From positions 74,944,139 through 75,008,138 of the forward strand of contig CM073595.1 in NCBI GenBank assembly GCA_037074705.1: DNA of 64,000 bases, written 5' to 3'. The notes under the pieces were generated by a model that saw only the letters and a list, made by a program, of their open reading frames with translations, was not told the origin of the DNA and searched no databases. The position numbers were made by a program, and so were the translations under genes. This document shows positions 11,287-22,516 of the stretch, one piece after another. The DNA comes from Zhengitettix transpicula (Eukaryota > Arthropoda > Insecta > Orthoptera > Tetrigidae). Within the stretch, counting starts at the first letter, position 1, and every line of letters starts with the position of its first letter.

Positions 11287-12321
11287 CGAGGGTTGTTCGA
11301 AAAGTTTTCGGCTGACTCAGAGGTGGCGCTAGTAAGAAACACTAAGTAAAATCCCGGTCATAATTGGTCTTCTGTATGACGTATTATACGTTTGTACCGC
11401 TTGATTTTTGCAATCAAGAGAAGTTAACGTGTGTAGATGTTGCGTGAAAATCGAATAAAATGTATTATTAGGCAGCTATAAAAAAATTGTTTAACCCTGT
11501 CAGCTATAAAAGAGGAGATTCAATATTAAATGACAAAGAAATGTGAAGCTGAATTCAAACATGTACGAAGCACCATTTTCTGATCGTTCAGGACGACATA
11601 GCAATCCATAATGCAGTATTGAAAAATCTTGCTGATGTTTCAAAGATAACGGGTGGATTGTGTCTGCAACGTTTTGCATGATGACATTCAGGTATGAAAA
11701 AACTGTCCACACGATGGCTGCCGCGTTTGTTAACCGTTGACGAGAAACGCACTCGATTGATCACTTGTCAATTGCATAGTGTTATACGCAATTCATGTGA
11801 GTTTTCGGACGTTTCATTGCGTTTAATGAAACGTGGATTCATTCCTACATATCTGAAACAATAGAAGTAGGTGGATGGAATATCAGAGAGAAAAGTCCTG
11901 GTTGCTCTTGTTGTCGTTATAGACCATCTCTAAAATGAGCAAAGAAGCTAACTGAGGATATTCCGCAGCATTATTAGAGCAACTGAAACAAGTCGTCATA
12001 ACAAACTTCCACATTTAGCCGAGGAAAATAGTCTTTCTCACGAAAAAAAAAAATACATCCCCACGAATTTTACATCAAATTGCTTTCATTTGCCAGGTTT
12101 TATTCGAAGTGTTCCAAAATCTGAGGAAATGAGTCATCGAAGAATTGTTTCCAATGAAGATGTCACGTTTGAAATGAAAGCCTATTTTGTTAAGTTTAAA
12201 AATATATTTTGTACTAAGGCATAAAAAACAGGCCAAGTGTTTCTATGTAAAAGTAAAATACTTTAAAATAAAACAAAAAAGGTTTTTTGCCTCAGGCTGA
12301 ACAGTTCCTAGAACCGTCTTG
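11287..12321 (+). mobile_element. Decayed mariner (Tc1/mariner, DD34D) transposon
   Basis: The 5' end CGAGGGTTGTTCGAAAAGTT, continuing TTCGGCTGACTCAG, is matched by the inverted 3' end, whose complement reads CAAGACGGTTCTAGGAACTG then TTCAGCCTGAGG. Both ends abut TA (11285-11286 and 12322-12323), the expected target duplication. At 1035 bp it is shorter than a full mariner (about 1.3 kb), so it has internal deletions. Part of it was copied into the fold-back element at 13729-14228. Confidence 0.92.
11500..12230 (+). pseudogene. mariner transposase pseudogene
   Basis: Recognisable blocks appear in order on the plus strand but in shifting frames. GMKKLSTRWLPRLLTVDEKR (from 11691) is the linker of mariner transposase. 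FNETWIHSYISET (about 11822-11860) covers the first catalytic block, where D is replaced by N. ALLEQLKQVVITNF (about 11972-12015) precedes the second. RRIVSNEDVTFEMKAYF (about 12137-12190) is the C-terminal block. The second and third catalytic aspartates cannot be placed. Stops and frame changes between blocks make it non-functional. Confidence 0.85.
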
Positions 12322-13714
12322 TAAACCACAATATTCCAGAAAATTTTAGATTTCAGCTGTTCCCAAATCATGAATTCGTTGTACTCGTATCATAACAGAA
12401 GTATTACTTGCTTTTGTTATGCACAACAAATTTTAATGTCATTTTTTGCGCAGAGATAACATTTAAATGGTATTGAACACTGATGAACAAGTCAGAGATA
12501 GTACTCTCCAGTGCATGTCTGGCATTTCAACGTTCCTAAGCTGAGAGAGGAATTTACCCTCAATAAAAATAAAAGTAAAGAGACCATTCTCGTCGTTTTT
12601 GGCGTCAGCTTACTGCGTTTTGAAGCAGCTGTGTCCCAGCTGTGTCGATGAGACCAGGCAACTTGAACTTGATTTAGTTACTTCGGGAAAATGACGCGTA
12701 GTTCGGTAGTGGTTTAATAAGTATAGGTGTAGTCACCAAGTTCATGCATTTGCAGTAAAATAAAAACTTATATATTTATTTATTAAAGTACATGTACTCT
12801 TTCTCTACATTTTCAATACTTGCCCCAAATGATAAATTTCCATAAGCATTCATTATATTATTGTAGACTGTTTTTGAATACATTTAATATTTTTTTGGTT
12901 TTACTTTTAATACATATAAGATTTTACGTCTGTATTTTGTCTTCAAATACAAAAGACTTTTCTTGATGAAAATGTTTACTGGGCATTCGCCTTCCCGCTT
13001 TAATTATTCTTGATGTGATTCATCTCAGAGATCTACGTGACCTTTTCTTGCCTGCTCGAACATCGTATACTCGAGTGAGCAGACCACTCCTTCCTTTCGT
13101 CAGCAATTGCCCTACAGGAAAACAATCTCGCGGCCTACGCCTGGACGTATATCACTCTATTCAGATATCGTGCTACGTAAACGGAAAGATAATCGATTTC
13201 GTAGGTGAAAAAGTGGCAACGACTTACGAATTACAGATCAAAGGGTTCACGTTGCCCGTAAAGTAATTAAAACGCGTAAATGGGGTCCAGAAGTAAAGCA
13301 CGTGCATCACGGATAGAGGAAACTCAGCACGATTGGTGCTGCGTGCATCATTACTATTTCTCAAATGCGCAGACAAAATCACCACTAATGAAAAATTTTT
13401 GCAGGATTATTTTTAACAAAGAACACTATAAGAAAACCTAAAACAAAATACATGTGATTTAATGTATTTGTGTTTACGCACCCATTAAAGGTAAACCAAG
13501 GCTTAGGTTGTCGCCAGGGGTTGAAAAATTGTGTTTTGTAACTAAACACTATTCTTTATTTCGAGCCATTTAACTAATAGGTATCGAGTATGGCAATTTT
13601 CATTCAACAATTCAAATAATTCATTTTCATAAAGAAAGTAAACCCACTTATGTCGGTTTTGTATACAATTGTTCTTAGATTATTAAACACAAGATGGAAA
13701 TGAATTTACCAAGT
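12322..13714. other. Unassigned sequence
   Basis: Contains an open frame of 83 codons at 13015-13266 in a slightly GC-richer patch with no recognised motif. The rest is AT-rich, without clear repeats. Confidence 0.35.
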
Positions 13715-14242
13715 ACGATTTATATTCAATATATTGTTCTCTGAGTTCAACCGGGTTTTGCATAATTGTAGAACGCAACGTTTCGACGACTAAAAGCTCT
13801 GTCGTCATATTCTAGGCGAAACGAGAAACACGACATAGCAATCCATAATGCAGTATTGAAAAATCTTGCTGATTTTTCAAAGATAACGGGTGGATTGTGT
13901 CTGCAACGTTTTGCGTGATGACATTCAGGTATGAAAAAACTGTCCACACGTTGGCTGCGTAATTTAGTAATTAAACAATATGTTTGAGAAAGTTACACAA
14001 TAACGAAATTACTGCTCACGGAAGCTGAGGAAACGTTTCAGACGTGGAGGGTAAGAAACTTGAACTTCTATCGTCACTCCAAAAACGAAGATAAATTAAT
14101 AAATTTTGTAAACAATGACGACAGAGCTTTTAGTCGTCGAAACGTTGCGTTCTACAATTATGCAAAACCCGGTTGAACTCCGAGAACAATATATTGAACA
14201 ACTGCACCGGGAAAGGCTTCAATCTTTGACGATTTATATTCA
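13715..14242. mobile_element. Fold-back element with perfect 14-bp TSD and captured mariner DNA
   Basis: The 14-mer acgatttatattca occurs at 13715-13728 and 14229-14242, bracketing a 500-bp insertion (13729-14228). The arms, about 13729-13807 and 14113-14195, are inverted copies containing gcaacgtttcgacgactaaa / tttagtcgtcgaaacgttgc. The right arm extends about 30 bp further. Between the arms, 13828-13955 is nearly identical to 11592-11725 of the neighbouring mariner, and 13957-14112 is nearly identical to 15939-16092. The arm core GUCGUC-GAAAC-GUU resembles the 3' half of the hammerhead cores elsewhere in the window. I infer a Penelope-type miniature that picked up foreign DNA. Confidence 0.85.
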
Positions 14243-15933
14243 CGAAAAAAAATATTCCCGTGGTAATAACTAAACCTGAGACCATGCGTTTGCCCACTAG
14301 TTGCCTTAAAGTACGAAACATTCCGTAGCATTCGTTATTTATGTGTTACCACTTCACAAATTATCCAGTCAGAGACTCGCAAATCGCTGTTTTTAAAGTT
14401 AAATTTATTATTTTCCGGTTGTTAATAGTTGATTTCTTAAAATAGGACGTGATAAACTGGGTGACAGTAATGGAAGGATCTATTTATTTCAATCACTTAA
14501 TTTCATTTCGTAGCCAATGTGTTTTGTGTGTTGCGTTCAGTAAGGGACGCTCAATTTTAGTGACGAGGAGAATGTACAATAACAGGACTTTCCTTAGTTT
14601 CAAAAGGAAACAGACGTAGATAAATTAATAGATAACTAATGAATTAGGTGAAAAGAGAACAATAAAACATATTGAGTATTTGTGTAATTGAACATTAAAT
14701 TACAATGGGATTTTTAGTAACCCCACTTTTTATCAGGCCTTAATATCCCTTCAAAACATTTATTCTGTATCTTTCGGACACAAGCCATCTTCAACTCCAA
14801 GAAAAACTTTTTAAGTCTGGACCCAAAACAACACAATTTAAATAGAGTATTATTCGAATCACAATTTTACCATTTAAATTTAATTTTTATTAATTATATA
14901 TTACTACGCGGATGTCATGATTTCGTCATTATATCGACTATAAATTATCGATACTTGTCGAAATTTAAGTGACAGTCGAAGAACTATAACTAATTACGAA
15001 ACAATGAGGCTAAATCCATAATTTTCTGGTGGTAATTATTTTTATCTGACTTTTATAAATAACATAAGCCAATTAGTCAGAAACTTATTAAGATAAATTT
15101 CAAACACAAGGTTCCGTCCCTAAATTTTGGGACCTTTTAATGAGTAAAATTTAATCAAAATTCGTAATCCAAAAATCAATTGTTCCTATTATTTATTTGA
15201 TTTCTAGTTTACTAATTTATATTTTATTTAAATTTTACACCTGAAGTGTTCCCAAAATTTGGGGACGAAATGTTGAGTTTTATGTTTTAAATTGATCTGA
15301 CTAATTGGCTGATGTTACTTCATTTTTGCGTAGTGTTTGTCGATTTGGATATATTTTTTATTTTTAAATTACATTTTATTTAGCTATACAATTTAAATCG
15401 TGTAGTTCATTAATAAAATATTTCTTCCAGTTTTCGGAATAATAAAGTTTTGTTATTATGTAACTGCAAATAATAATATGCCAATTAAATATTTATCTTA
15501 GAAAAAATCTCTCTTCTTATGTAGGCTGCCCTCTAGTTTTCGTCTGTTTGGTTGTATAATATAGGTCATAATAAGCGACTGTATTATATAGCGCTGTTCC
15601 CTCCATAATTCTTACATCACTGCGAAGTTTCCTAGTTATGTGGCTCATTCGAGTTTACAACCACTGCTCCTTATATGAAAGCCCAAGTACTAGAATTACT
15701 GTCACGTGTGCTATTTAAGTCTTATTCTCTCGAGTCACTGCCAACATTGAGGATAGATTACGCCACAGCTGTGTTTTATGTCATAATAAATACACAGGTC
15801 GAAACATAAACAGAAACCAAAGTAAACCGCATTACAACCCAAATATTTGGTTTATTATATTCCTGAACATGGTGATTATATTATTTATTCTTTAGAATTG
15901 AGATATAGTCCATCAGTTTATAAAAACTTCTTG
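14243..15933. other. Unassigned AT-rich sequence
   Basis: No recognised frame, repeat or RNA gene. Confidence 0.4.
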
Positions 15934-16100
15934 ACGCAATTTAGTAAGTAAACAATATTTTTGAGAAAGTTACACAATAACGAAATTACTGCTCACGGAA
16001 GCTCAGTAAACGTTTCAGACGTGGAGGGTAAGAAACTGGAACTTCTATTGTCACTCCAAAAACGAAGGAAAATTAATAAATTTTGTAAACAAACGCAATT
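15934..16100. mobile_element. ~150-bp insertion flanked by ACGCAATT
   Basis: 15942-16092 is flanked by ACGCAATT at 15934-15941 and 16093-16100, a probable 8-bp target-site duplication. Its body, with gaaattactgctcacggaag and cagacgtggagggtaagaaa, matches 13957-14112 inside the fold-back element at about 95% by eye. It has no coding capacity and no obvious terminal inverted repeats. Confidence 0.65.
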
Positions 16101-16780
16101 AAATGGTACATTGACAAAAATTCAACACGTTTTCAGGTAAATAATTTTTTGCTATTTAGTAAACGATCAAGAAATTTATGTTCCAAGACCCGAAAGCATG
16201 AGAAAAAATATGGGACGAATGTTATGATCCTCATTATTGCAATTGTTATCTCCAAAAATTACAAAGCGTTCTACAAACACCTTGGATTCCAAGTTTCACG
16301 TGTTTGCTATGATTTTTCACTCACAAGCTGTTTGAGGTTGACTATATTTAATCTATGTCGAAACGTTAGCATTTAAAAAAAATTGCTTCATTATCACTGC
16401 AACTACAGTCTTGAAAAAACTAATCGATAGACAAAATTAAATGAGTTGTTACGTGAAATATTTGTTTTACAACTAATATTATTTTGTATGTTTTATCAAT
16501 CCTCCTTGGCACACTTACTGGCGACGAAAATAATTTTAGAGTTGAATTATTCTACGTCTAACTTTGAAAGGTCAGTCTTAGATAACAGAAAATCCCTACC
16601 TTTCCCACTTGAGAACAAAACTCTACGGCAAAAATTAGGGAATGGATTCTACATGTTGAAAGAAGAAATAAAGTGTAGTCCATGGATCCGGTAATTCTTG
16701 GTAGCAGTGTTATCCGAACTTCCGTATCTGATCGGTTTGTATGTAGTTCAACGGACTAGTTGGAGCGCTCGGTTCACATA

Positions 16781-16890
16781 TCAGATGAAATGTTCAAAGT
16801 GACCTCCTTTTGACTCAATACAGGCAGCTGTTCTTCTTTTCATCGTTTCCTCGTGTAACAATTGCAACCAGACTCTCTCATTCTTGTCCA
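16781..16890 (-). pseudogene. C-terminal fragment of a Tc1/IS630-like transposase
   Basis: The reverse complement reads ERVWLQLLHEETMKRRTAAC then IESKGGHFEHFI and stops at 16781-16783. The ending R..ACIE..GGHFEH followed by a stop is typical of the C-terminus of Tc1/mariner-superfamily DDE transposases of the DD41D/Tc3-like kind. The catalytic part is absent. Only about 36 codons remain, so the exact family is uncertain. Confidence 0.65.
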
Positions 16891-18926
16891 GAAAACAAGG
16901 CATGTCGTCATGCTCTAACATTCATAAAAGTTTGGATAACTCAGTGATTATGCATTTCAGAGCCCAAGTTGTAATTCACTATCCTCCTTCTCTCAATATG
17001 AAGAATTAATTCCAGAAATTTGCCGTCGAGTTTTGTTACGCCCAGTATATAAGCACCGCGATCCCAGTGCCACCGGACTCAATCTGAAACAATCGGAATA
17101 CGGCGTAAAACGTGGGCCCGAGTGCGCCGAGGTTATATTGTTGTTGTGTAACGAAGCTTATTATTTATCACAAACGTGTTTTTCTCGTTTTTATGCTGTA
17201 TCAGGAAAATGAATAATGGGCGTAATTTTAAGTGCTTTCAGTACGTATGTTAGAATGCAAATGGGGGAATGTTAATCAATGTGTATCTCGGGAAAATACT
17301 TGATTAAATATTACTCAATTACTAAGTGTTTGATATAGATTAAATAATTCAGCGAGTGCGGACGGATTCTTGGAATTATATCAGATCATATTCTTACATT
17401 TATTTATTTGTAATTTTTACGTAGAAGACGGTGTGTAATGATTTTTGAAAATAATTTTTTTGAAAATATTTATCTAAAATTGGCAGTAGAATCAATGCAA
17501 GTCAATGATCTTTCTTCTTATCTTTCCACATCTTATATGAAAATCAAAGTTCAAACTTAAATAGTTGACATTTTTAACACTATAATACTAATGCCGATAA
17601 CTATCGTCTAATTTATTACGTCTTACTATCATATGAATGTACATAATTTTAGGCTTAACTCATTTACGTTCAGTCTATTTGAACACACATAGTTTTTCAG
17701 TGTACTTAAGGGTAGATTCATTTCATCTACTAGATTAATTTAATATATCCCATAAAGGATTGTAAACGCATTATCAACATATAACCCGATATTTACTTCA
17801 TGATTTTCTAAACAAAGGATATATTTATGTGGCTTCAGTTGAATAAATGAATAAACCAGCCACCTTGTAAAAAAACATTTTTAAGAAAATAAAAATCAGC
17901 ACTACGAATCGTTTCTATGTTTTGGATCCTCTTCATGCGCATTAATATAAAAAAAATGTGAGTTGATTTTTACAAGTCTGAATGTAAATTATTTCTTCCA
18001 ATATCAATAAATATTAAAAGTTTTGCGGAGAAAGTTTTTTTTATCATAAAAGGGATGGTTAGATATTTAATTAAAGTCTTCTTCAATACACTGTAAATTA
18101 TTGTTTATTCAGCATTCATTTCGGCTGCAATTTGTGTGTAAAACTTCACAAAATCTTTATTAATTATTAATATTACGAAAAATGTATTTTTTTGGATAAT
18201 TTTGTTTGATGATACACGTTACCAGCAAATAGAAGTATATTCAATGGAATCTCATTTTTTTCTGAATTCGTTATGACAGCTTGAACATCGATGTTTATAA
18301 AAATAAAGAAGTAAATCCATAATATATAGCAGAGAGGTTGATATTTTTTGTATTTTATATAAATTATTATAAAAAATTTTATAAAAAAATATCTTAATAA
18401 TAGCAATAAATTTAATAGTTAACAAAATAAACTTTAATTTACTTATAAATTAAAAATAAAAAGAAATTTAGTTTTTTTGATGTTCTGGAAACTAATAATC
18501 ATGTTATTCTTCAAATTCCAATATCAACGTATTCAGGACGAGTGTTCATCACATCATCAAATGTATCAGAAAAAGTTCTGGCATTTAATCTGGTTGGTAA
18601 AAATAATATTTAAATTAACAATTCTTACCCAATTAAATTTTCAAATAAACGTATATCAAAAAGAATTAAAAACAATAAATATAGTAGTAAACCCAAGAAG
18701 AAGAAAACTAATGAAGATTAAAATAGTAAAAATAAAAAAGTACTTAAACAATTTATGATAAGATTATGGTAAAATAACAGAAAAGTTAAATATAATATTA
18801 ACAAATTTTCATTTCACGGTCATGTTTAGATTTAATAAATAACTTAAAATTATAAACAGAGGTAAAGGCGAAATTAAAAAAAAATAATGCCATAATAAAA
18901 TTTGGGTGAACATAGTTTTGGAAAAA
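16891..18926. other. Unassigned sequence; TATA-like motif near 17046
   Basis: gcccagtatataagcac near 17041-17057 resembles a TATA box, but no gene follows. 18100-18140 contains tcatttcggctgcaattt, a short match to the repeats ending near 25370 and 28910. The Lys/Asn-rich open frame at 18477-18758 may be the decayed upstream part of the Penelope-like relic that follows, but I see no motif in it. Confidence 0.35.
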
Positions 18927-19186
18927 TGTTACATAGGACAAACTAAACGTTCTCTTGAAACTATATTAAAAGAACATGAAAACAATTACAAAATTTTAAT
19001 CATAATAGTGTTACCATACATAAATTAGCAGAAAACCATGAATTTGATTAGGATAATGTGGAATTTTTAGGAATTGAACAAAATTTATTCAAACGTAATT
19101 TACAAAAAATGCTGTATATTAAAACAACTTTTAACACACATAAACATACATTAAAATTAAGTAATATTTATAAAGCATTATTTTGA
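18927..19186 (+). pseudogene. Penelope-like GIY-YIG endonuclease relic
   Basis: The frame opens CYIGQTKRSLETILKEHENN, the signature of the GIY-YIG endonuclease of Penelope-like elements (YIGQTKR...KEH). After a frame change it continues HKLAENHEFD, a stop where W is expected, DNVEFLGIEQNLFKRNLQKM, then LYIK, matching the usual FDWDN..IL..E...KRLISEMIHI. The catalytic Glu of ISEM is replaced (LQKM), and there is at least one frameshift and one stop. The reverse transcriptase domain is not recognisable upstream. It ends with a stop at 19184-19186. Confidence 0.85.
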
Positions 19187-19350
19187 TATAATTTGCAATA
19201 CGTTTTAGTGTAACTATGTAATTTTAATTTGATAAAATTTGGGTTCATATTTACTTTTTAATTCGCAACACTTAATATTAAATTGCAAGAATGCTGAAAA
19301 TTGCTGATTATAATTTAAATGAGAATAAGAAGAATCTGCGATTAAAAATA
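19187..19350 (+). mobile_element. Penelope-like element 3' flank, shared with the 42.5 kb and 57.2 kb repeats
   Basis: Just after the endonuclease relic, tgtaattttaatttgataaa...aatgctgaaaattgctgatt matches 42520-42610 and 57150-57245. This ties those two long repeats to the downstream region of a Penelope-like element. Confidence 0.6.
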
Positions 19351-19681
19351 ATATATGACACAAATTCTTTACCGTAATAACATAACAACCTTATTGAAAT
19401 CTGATGAAAATACAAAAACGAACTAAAATGTCGTTATAGTGCTAATTAAATATTTTAAAATGTCTGAAAAGGTCGTTGATTTATTTAATTTGTAATATTA
19501 AAAAAACATACGAAAATAAATATATAATTTTATTTATATTTGTGTACCTAAGGTTCTAAAACATATTTTAATTTTTTTTCTAATTGATTGTGTAAAGTCT
19601 CGTCAACTTATAATCTTCTTGGTGACTGTATTTCTTTATTTTATTAAAAATGTGTCTGACAAGTTAGCTGTTAATTTAAGG

Positions 19682-19804
19682 ATGCATATAATTTGGATAC
19701 AGATTGAGAAGCGTAGGACCCAAAACACTTCCCTGAGGAAGCTCAACATCCCCGACAAGTGCCTCTGACTCCAGCCATCGAGTCTCTTCGTTCTTGATGC
19801 AGTT
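19682..19804 (-). pseudogene. LINE reverse transcriptase fragment
   Basis: 41 uninterrupted codons on the minus strand read NCIKNEETRWLESEALVGDV, then ELPQGSVLGPTLLNLYPNYM, then H. PQGSVLGPTLFNLYINDM is the hallmark RT block just upstream of the YADD catalytic site in Jockey/CR1-type LINEs. The domain is cut off before YADD. The strand is opposite to the relic at 18927, so this is a separate element. Confidence 0.87.
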
Positions 19805-19923
19805 CAATTTATTTCTAGTGCTAGGCTTTTACATTAAACATGCTTACGAAATATACTCGTTTCTCGTCTGGCGAACTTATATAAGCTACAGTTTCCTGAA
19901 AGCATTTTCTCTGAATTCAGGGC

Positions 19924-19925
<2 letters not shown>

Positions 19926-19960
<35 letters not shown>
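19926..19960. repeat. (AT)n microsatellite
   Basis: Uninterrupted alternating AT tract of about 35 bp. Confidence 0.9.
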
Positions 19961-20027
19961 CTATAATTACATTGTTGCCATGAATAGTCATGCTTCGGTA
20001 GTTAGTGTTGTGCAAACGTCCCATAGA

Positions 20028-20805
20028 TCTATATATATAAAAATGAATTGCTGTTCGTTAGTCTCACTAAAACTCGAGAACGGCTGAACGGATTTATCTT
20101 ATCTTAGTCTTGAAATGTTCGTGGAGGTCTAGGAAAGGTTTAAAAGGCGAGAAAAAATCGAATAATTTCCGGGAAAACCCTAAAAACAGCCCTTTTCTAG
20201 TTCCCATACAAACGTTTTCTAAATAAAATACAAATCTACAGCAGTCGAGCAATTTTCACCAAATTTCATACACGTGTTCCTTGCGACAAGGAAACAAACA
20301 CTGTCGGGGTGAGACGCGTCTTCTACCCCCAGAAGCGGGGGTGGAAATATTTAAACATACTAAAACAGCCGATATTTGAGTCGGATAAATATTTTTAGGG
20401 GTCAAAGATATTGATAGTGTTTCTACCAATGTTATCTGAATACAATTTTCATCCCCTACGACCTGTGAAAAGGACACCCTTCGGGTTTGGGGTGGAGATG
20501 CTTTACAGTAAAATAACGCGAATACAACCGTGATTGGAATCAAATCAAAGGTTATGGAAGTCACTGTGTTTAGTTACGACATTCAAATTGGCATTTTCCC
20601 CTCAGATGCAGGGGTAGCGGGGTGCAAAATTTGGAACATGCAAACACGGCAGATATTTGCGTTGAAGAAATATTTTTCAGAGTTAATTATAATGATTAGG
20701 GTTCGAGTAGCGTTACATAAAAATTGCGCAAAAGCAGCCGAAATTGGAGTCATATCGGGGGTTATAGATAAATGACATCTCGGGCAACGTCGGGCACCCA
20801 GCTAG
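20028..20805 (+). mobile_element. Complete short Helitron, 778 bp
   Basis: The start TCTATATATATAAAAATGAA follows an A (20027). The end CTAG (20802-20805) precedes a T (20806). Just inside the 3' end, ctcgggcaacgtcggg can form a short stem using G:U pairs. The 3' 110 bp (gcgttacataaaaattgcgc ... gggcacccagCTAG) matches the end of the copy at 61761-63147. The interior C/G-rich blocks match 3190-4440 and 29920-30110 in reverse orientation. Two opposed open frames (20256-20564 minus, 20530-20775 plus) are not genes. Non-autonomous. Confidence 0.9.
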
Positions 20806-21809
20806 TCATAGATAAAATTCTACACGATTTCTTCGGGAATAATTTTATAAAATGTCTAAATACGTGGGAGACGGCAATGTAATGAAAATAAGAAACTTTT
20901 GAATTCACTGAAGAGGAACATGTATGGCTATTTTAAATAAATGTCATTACGGTTTCCTTTTGATTTAACTTTCACTCACACTACCTCTCTAACGCAGTCA
21001 CGGTAGAATAGCTTTTGTAATAAACTTGCATGTTATATAAATGTTACTACAACTTTTCACAGAAATGAATCTCGGAGTTTTTAGTATGAAATCGCAGAAC
21101 GTTCCCAGGGACTGTGACTTCCTGTTACTTTAACACGCAATCAATTTTCCTAAACGATCGTTGTAACGATGTTGCTGATTTCATCAGATTGTAATACTTG
21201 GTGCGTTATCCCTTAAATGTATTTTATTGTGCTTCAGATTACATTCTTGTTTCGTCATCTTAACTTAATTACGACGTATGAAAAGAAAATTGAGTAGCGT
21301 ATGACATTGAGGTCCAGCGTTTCTGATAATTATCGAGTCATCCAATCTCAGTGTTAATTACTTTCACATCTTAGTCGTGGCCCTGAGTAAAAGGATGGAC
21401 GGTCTTGAGAAAACTACTGCGTGTTTGTCCTGCAAATCGTAAAACATTAGCCGTTAACTTAATAAAGTTGTATGCTCATAAACTCTTCAATTCACGACTA
21501 CAAGCATAATTTTCCTTAGTAATTTCGTTACGTAAATCTACACATATACGATTGATTACGCAAACCAACCGCAACTATAATAGTTTAATTAGAATTACAG
21601 GTTAATTAAACTTCCCGATCCTATTTACCCTGATATTGTATCATTAGAAATTGGCTCAGCGTAATCAATTCTATGACTGGAAACTTTTGATTGCACAACG
21701 AATGTTATGAGAAACGAGGTACAAAATTTAATGGAATTCTCATTGATGAATTAAAATAAAGATTAAAAAATACCTGACTTTATTAAAGCATTATAAATAA
21801 ATAAATGGC
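20806..21809. other. Unassigned AT-rich sequence
   Basis: No frame or repeat recognised. Confidence 0.4.
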
Positions 21810-21868
21810 CTTAAGTCAGAAAAAATACGACGTTTCGTCCTCTTCTAGGACCTCATCAGGTATGACAA
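21810..21868 (-). ncRNA. Hammerhead ribozyme-like motif (best copy)
   Basis: On the minus strand the order is: AUAC stem I strand, CUGAUGA core (complement 21853-21859), a hairpin GUCC-UAGAAGA-GGAC, GAAAC (complement 21832-21836), GUC, then GUAU. AUAC and GUAU pair as stem I, with an outer GUC/GAC pairing (21864-21866 with 21815-21817). GAAACGUC contains the palindrome ACGU, which would give a minimal stem III or a stem shared by two molecules. The predicted cut is after GUC, next to 21829. This is a type I layout. One extra G sits between the CUGAUGA core and stem II, which may weaken activity. Such minimal hammerheads are known in Penelope-like elements. Confidence 0.6.
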
Positions 21869-22330
21869 TATTTATCTACAATTTGGAAACGCAACACAAC
21901 CTTGCCTCTAAATTAAAAGTAAAATATTAATTAGCAATTATTCTTAAAAAAAACTTTATAAGTGCATATGTTATTTCTTTACAAATTTTAAGAAAAATGT
22001 TGTCATTCCTGATAAGGTTCTAGGAAAATTTTACAAAAATTTTTTTTAATTTTTTCCCAGATAAATTCCCTAAATTTTTTACAGTATTTAAATAAACTTT
22101 ACATTTATTCTCCATCACATTATGCTATACTATTTAATGCGAAAAAAAAAGATAAAAGCGGTTTAAGTATTCGGTTACAACGAATATATAATTTATATAC
22201 ATAGAATATAAGCTGAGTTGTTTTGTCTCCGAATGTTTATTCACTGGTATAAATTGTTTGACTGTTAACGCATTGTCCGCCGATTCTTCCATAATTCTCA
22301 CAGATTCACCTTGATTGCAATGTTGTTATA
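21869..22330. other. Flank of the hammerhead-bearing repeat
   Basis: The block after the motif (caatatttatc...ccttgcctctaaatt) resembles 30860-30910, after the hammerhead-like relic at 30833. This suggests a shared pLTR family. The remainder is unassigned AT-rich sequence. Confidence 0.4.
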
Positions 22331-22516
22331 ATCCGCTTTAAACTAGAAGTCTCCTGGCGTGTCCACATGCAGGGGGCCACTGATGCCACATACGACACAC
22401 GGTTCACACAGAAAACTAAAAACAATAGATTAACATCTCTATTATTCGGCAACGCTGCGTCGTAATTGGCTGATTCAAGGTCACACCCCTCGCGGTCTTC
22501 TAATTTAAAACAGACT
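22331..22516 (-). mobile_element. MITE copy, 186 bp
   Basis: The minus strand starts AGTCTGTTTTAAATTAGAAG (complement of 22497-22516) and ends gaagtttctag-like to GGATT at 22331. The two ends form imperfect ~20-bp terminal inverted repeats. The body (gtgtgaccttgaatca, ggacacgccaggagacttct) matches 61533-61749 in the opposite orientation. It is too short to code. The superfamily is undetermined because the flanking duplication is unclear. Confidence 0.75.

Noticed and set aside
16446..16694. 82-codon frame with a hydrophobic N-terminus like a signal peptide
   Set aside because: Starts at TTG rather than ATG, has no homologue I recognise and no convincing splice context.
17041..17057. TATA-like gtatataagc
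   Set aside because: No leader, start codon or splice site follows; frequent by chance in AT-rich DNA.
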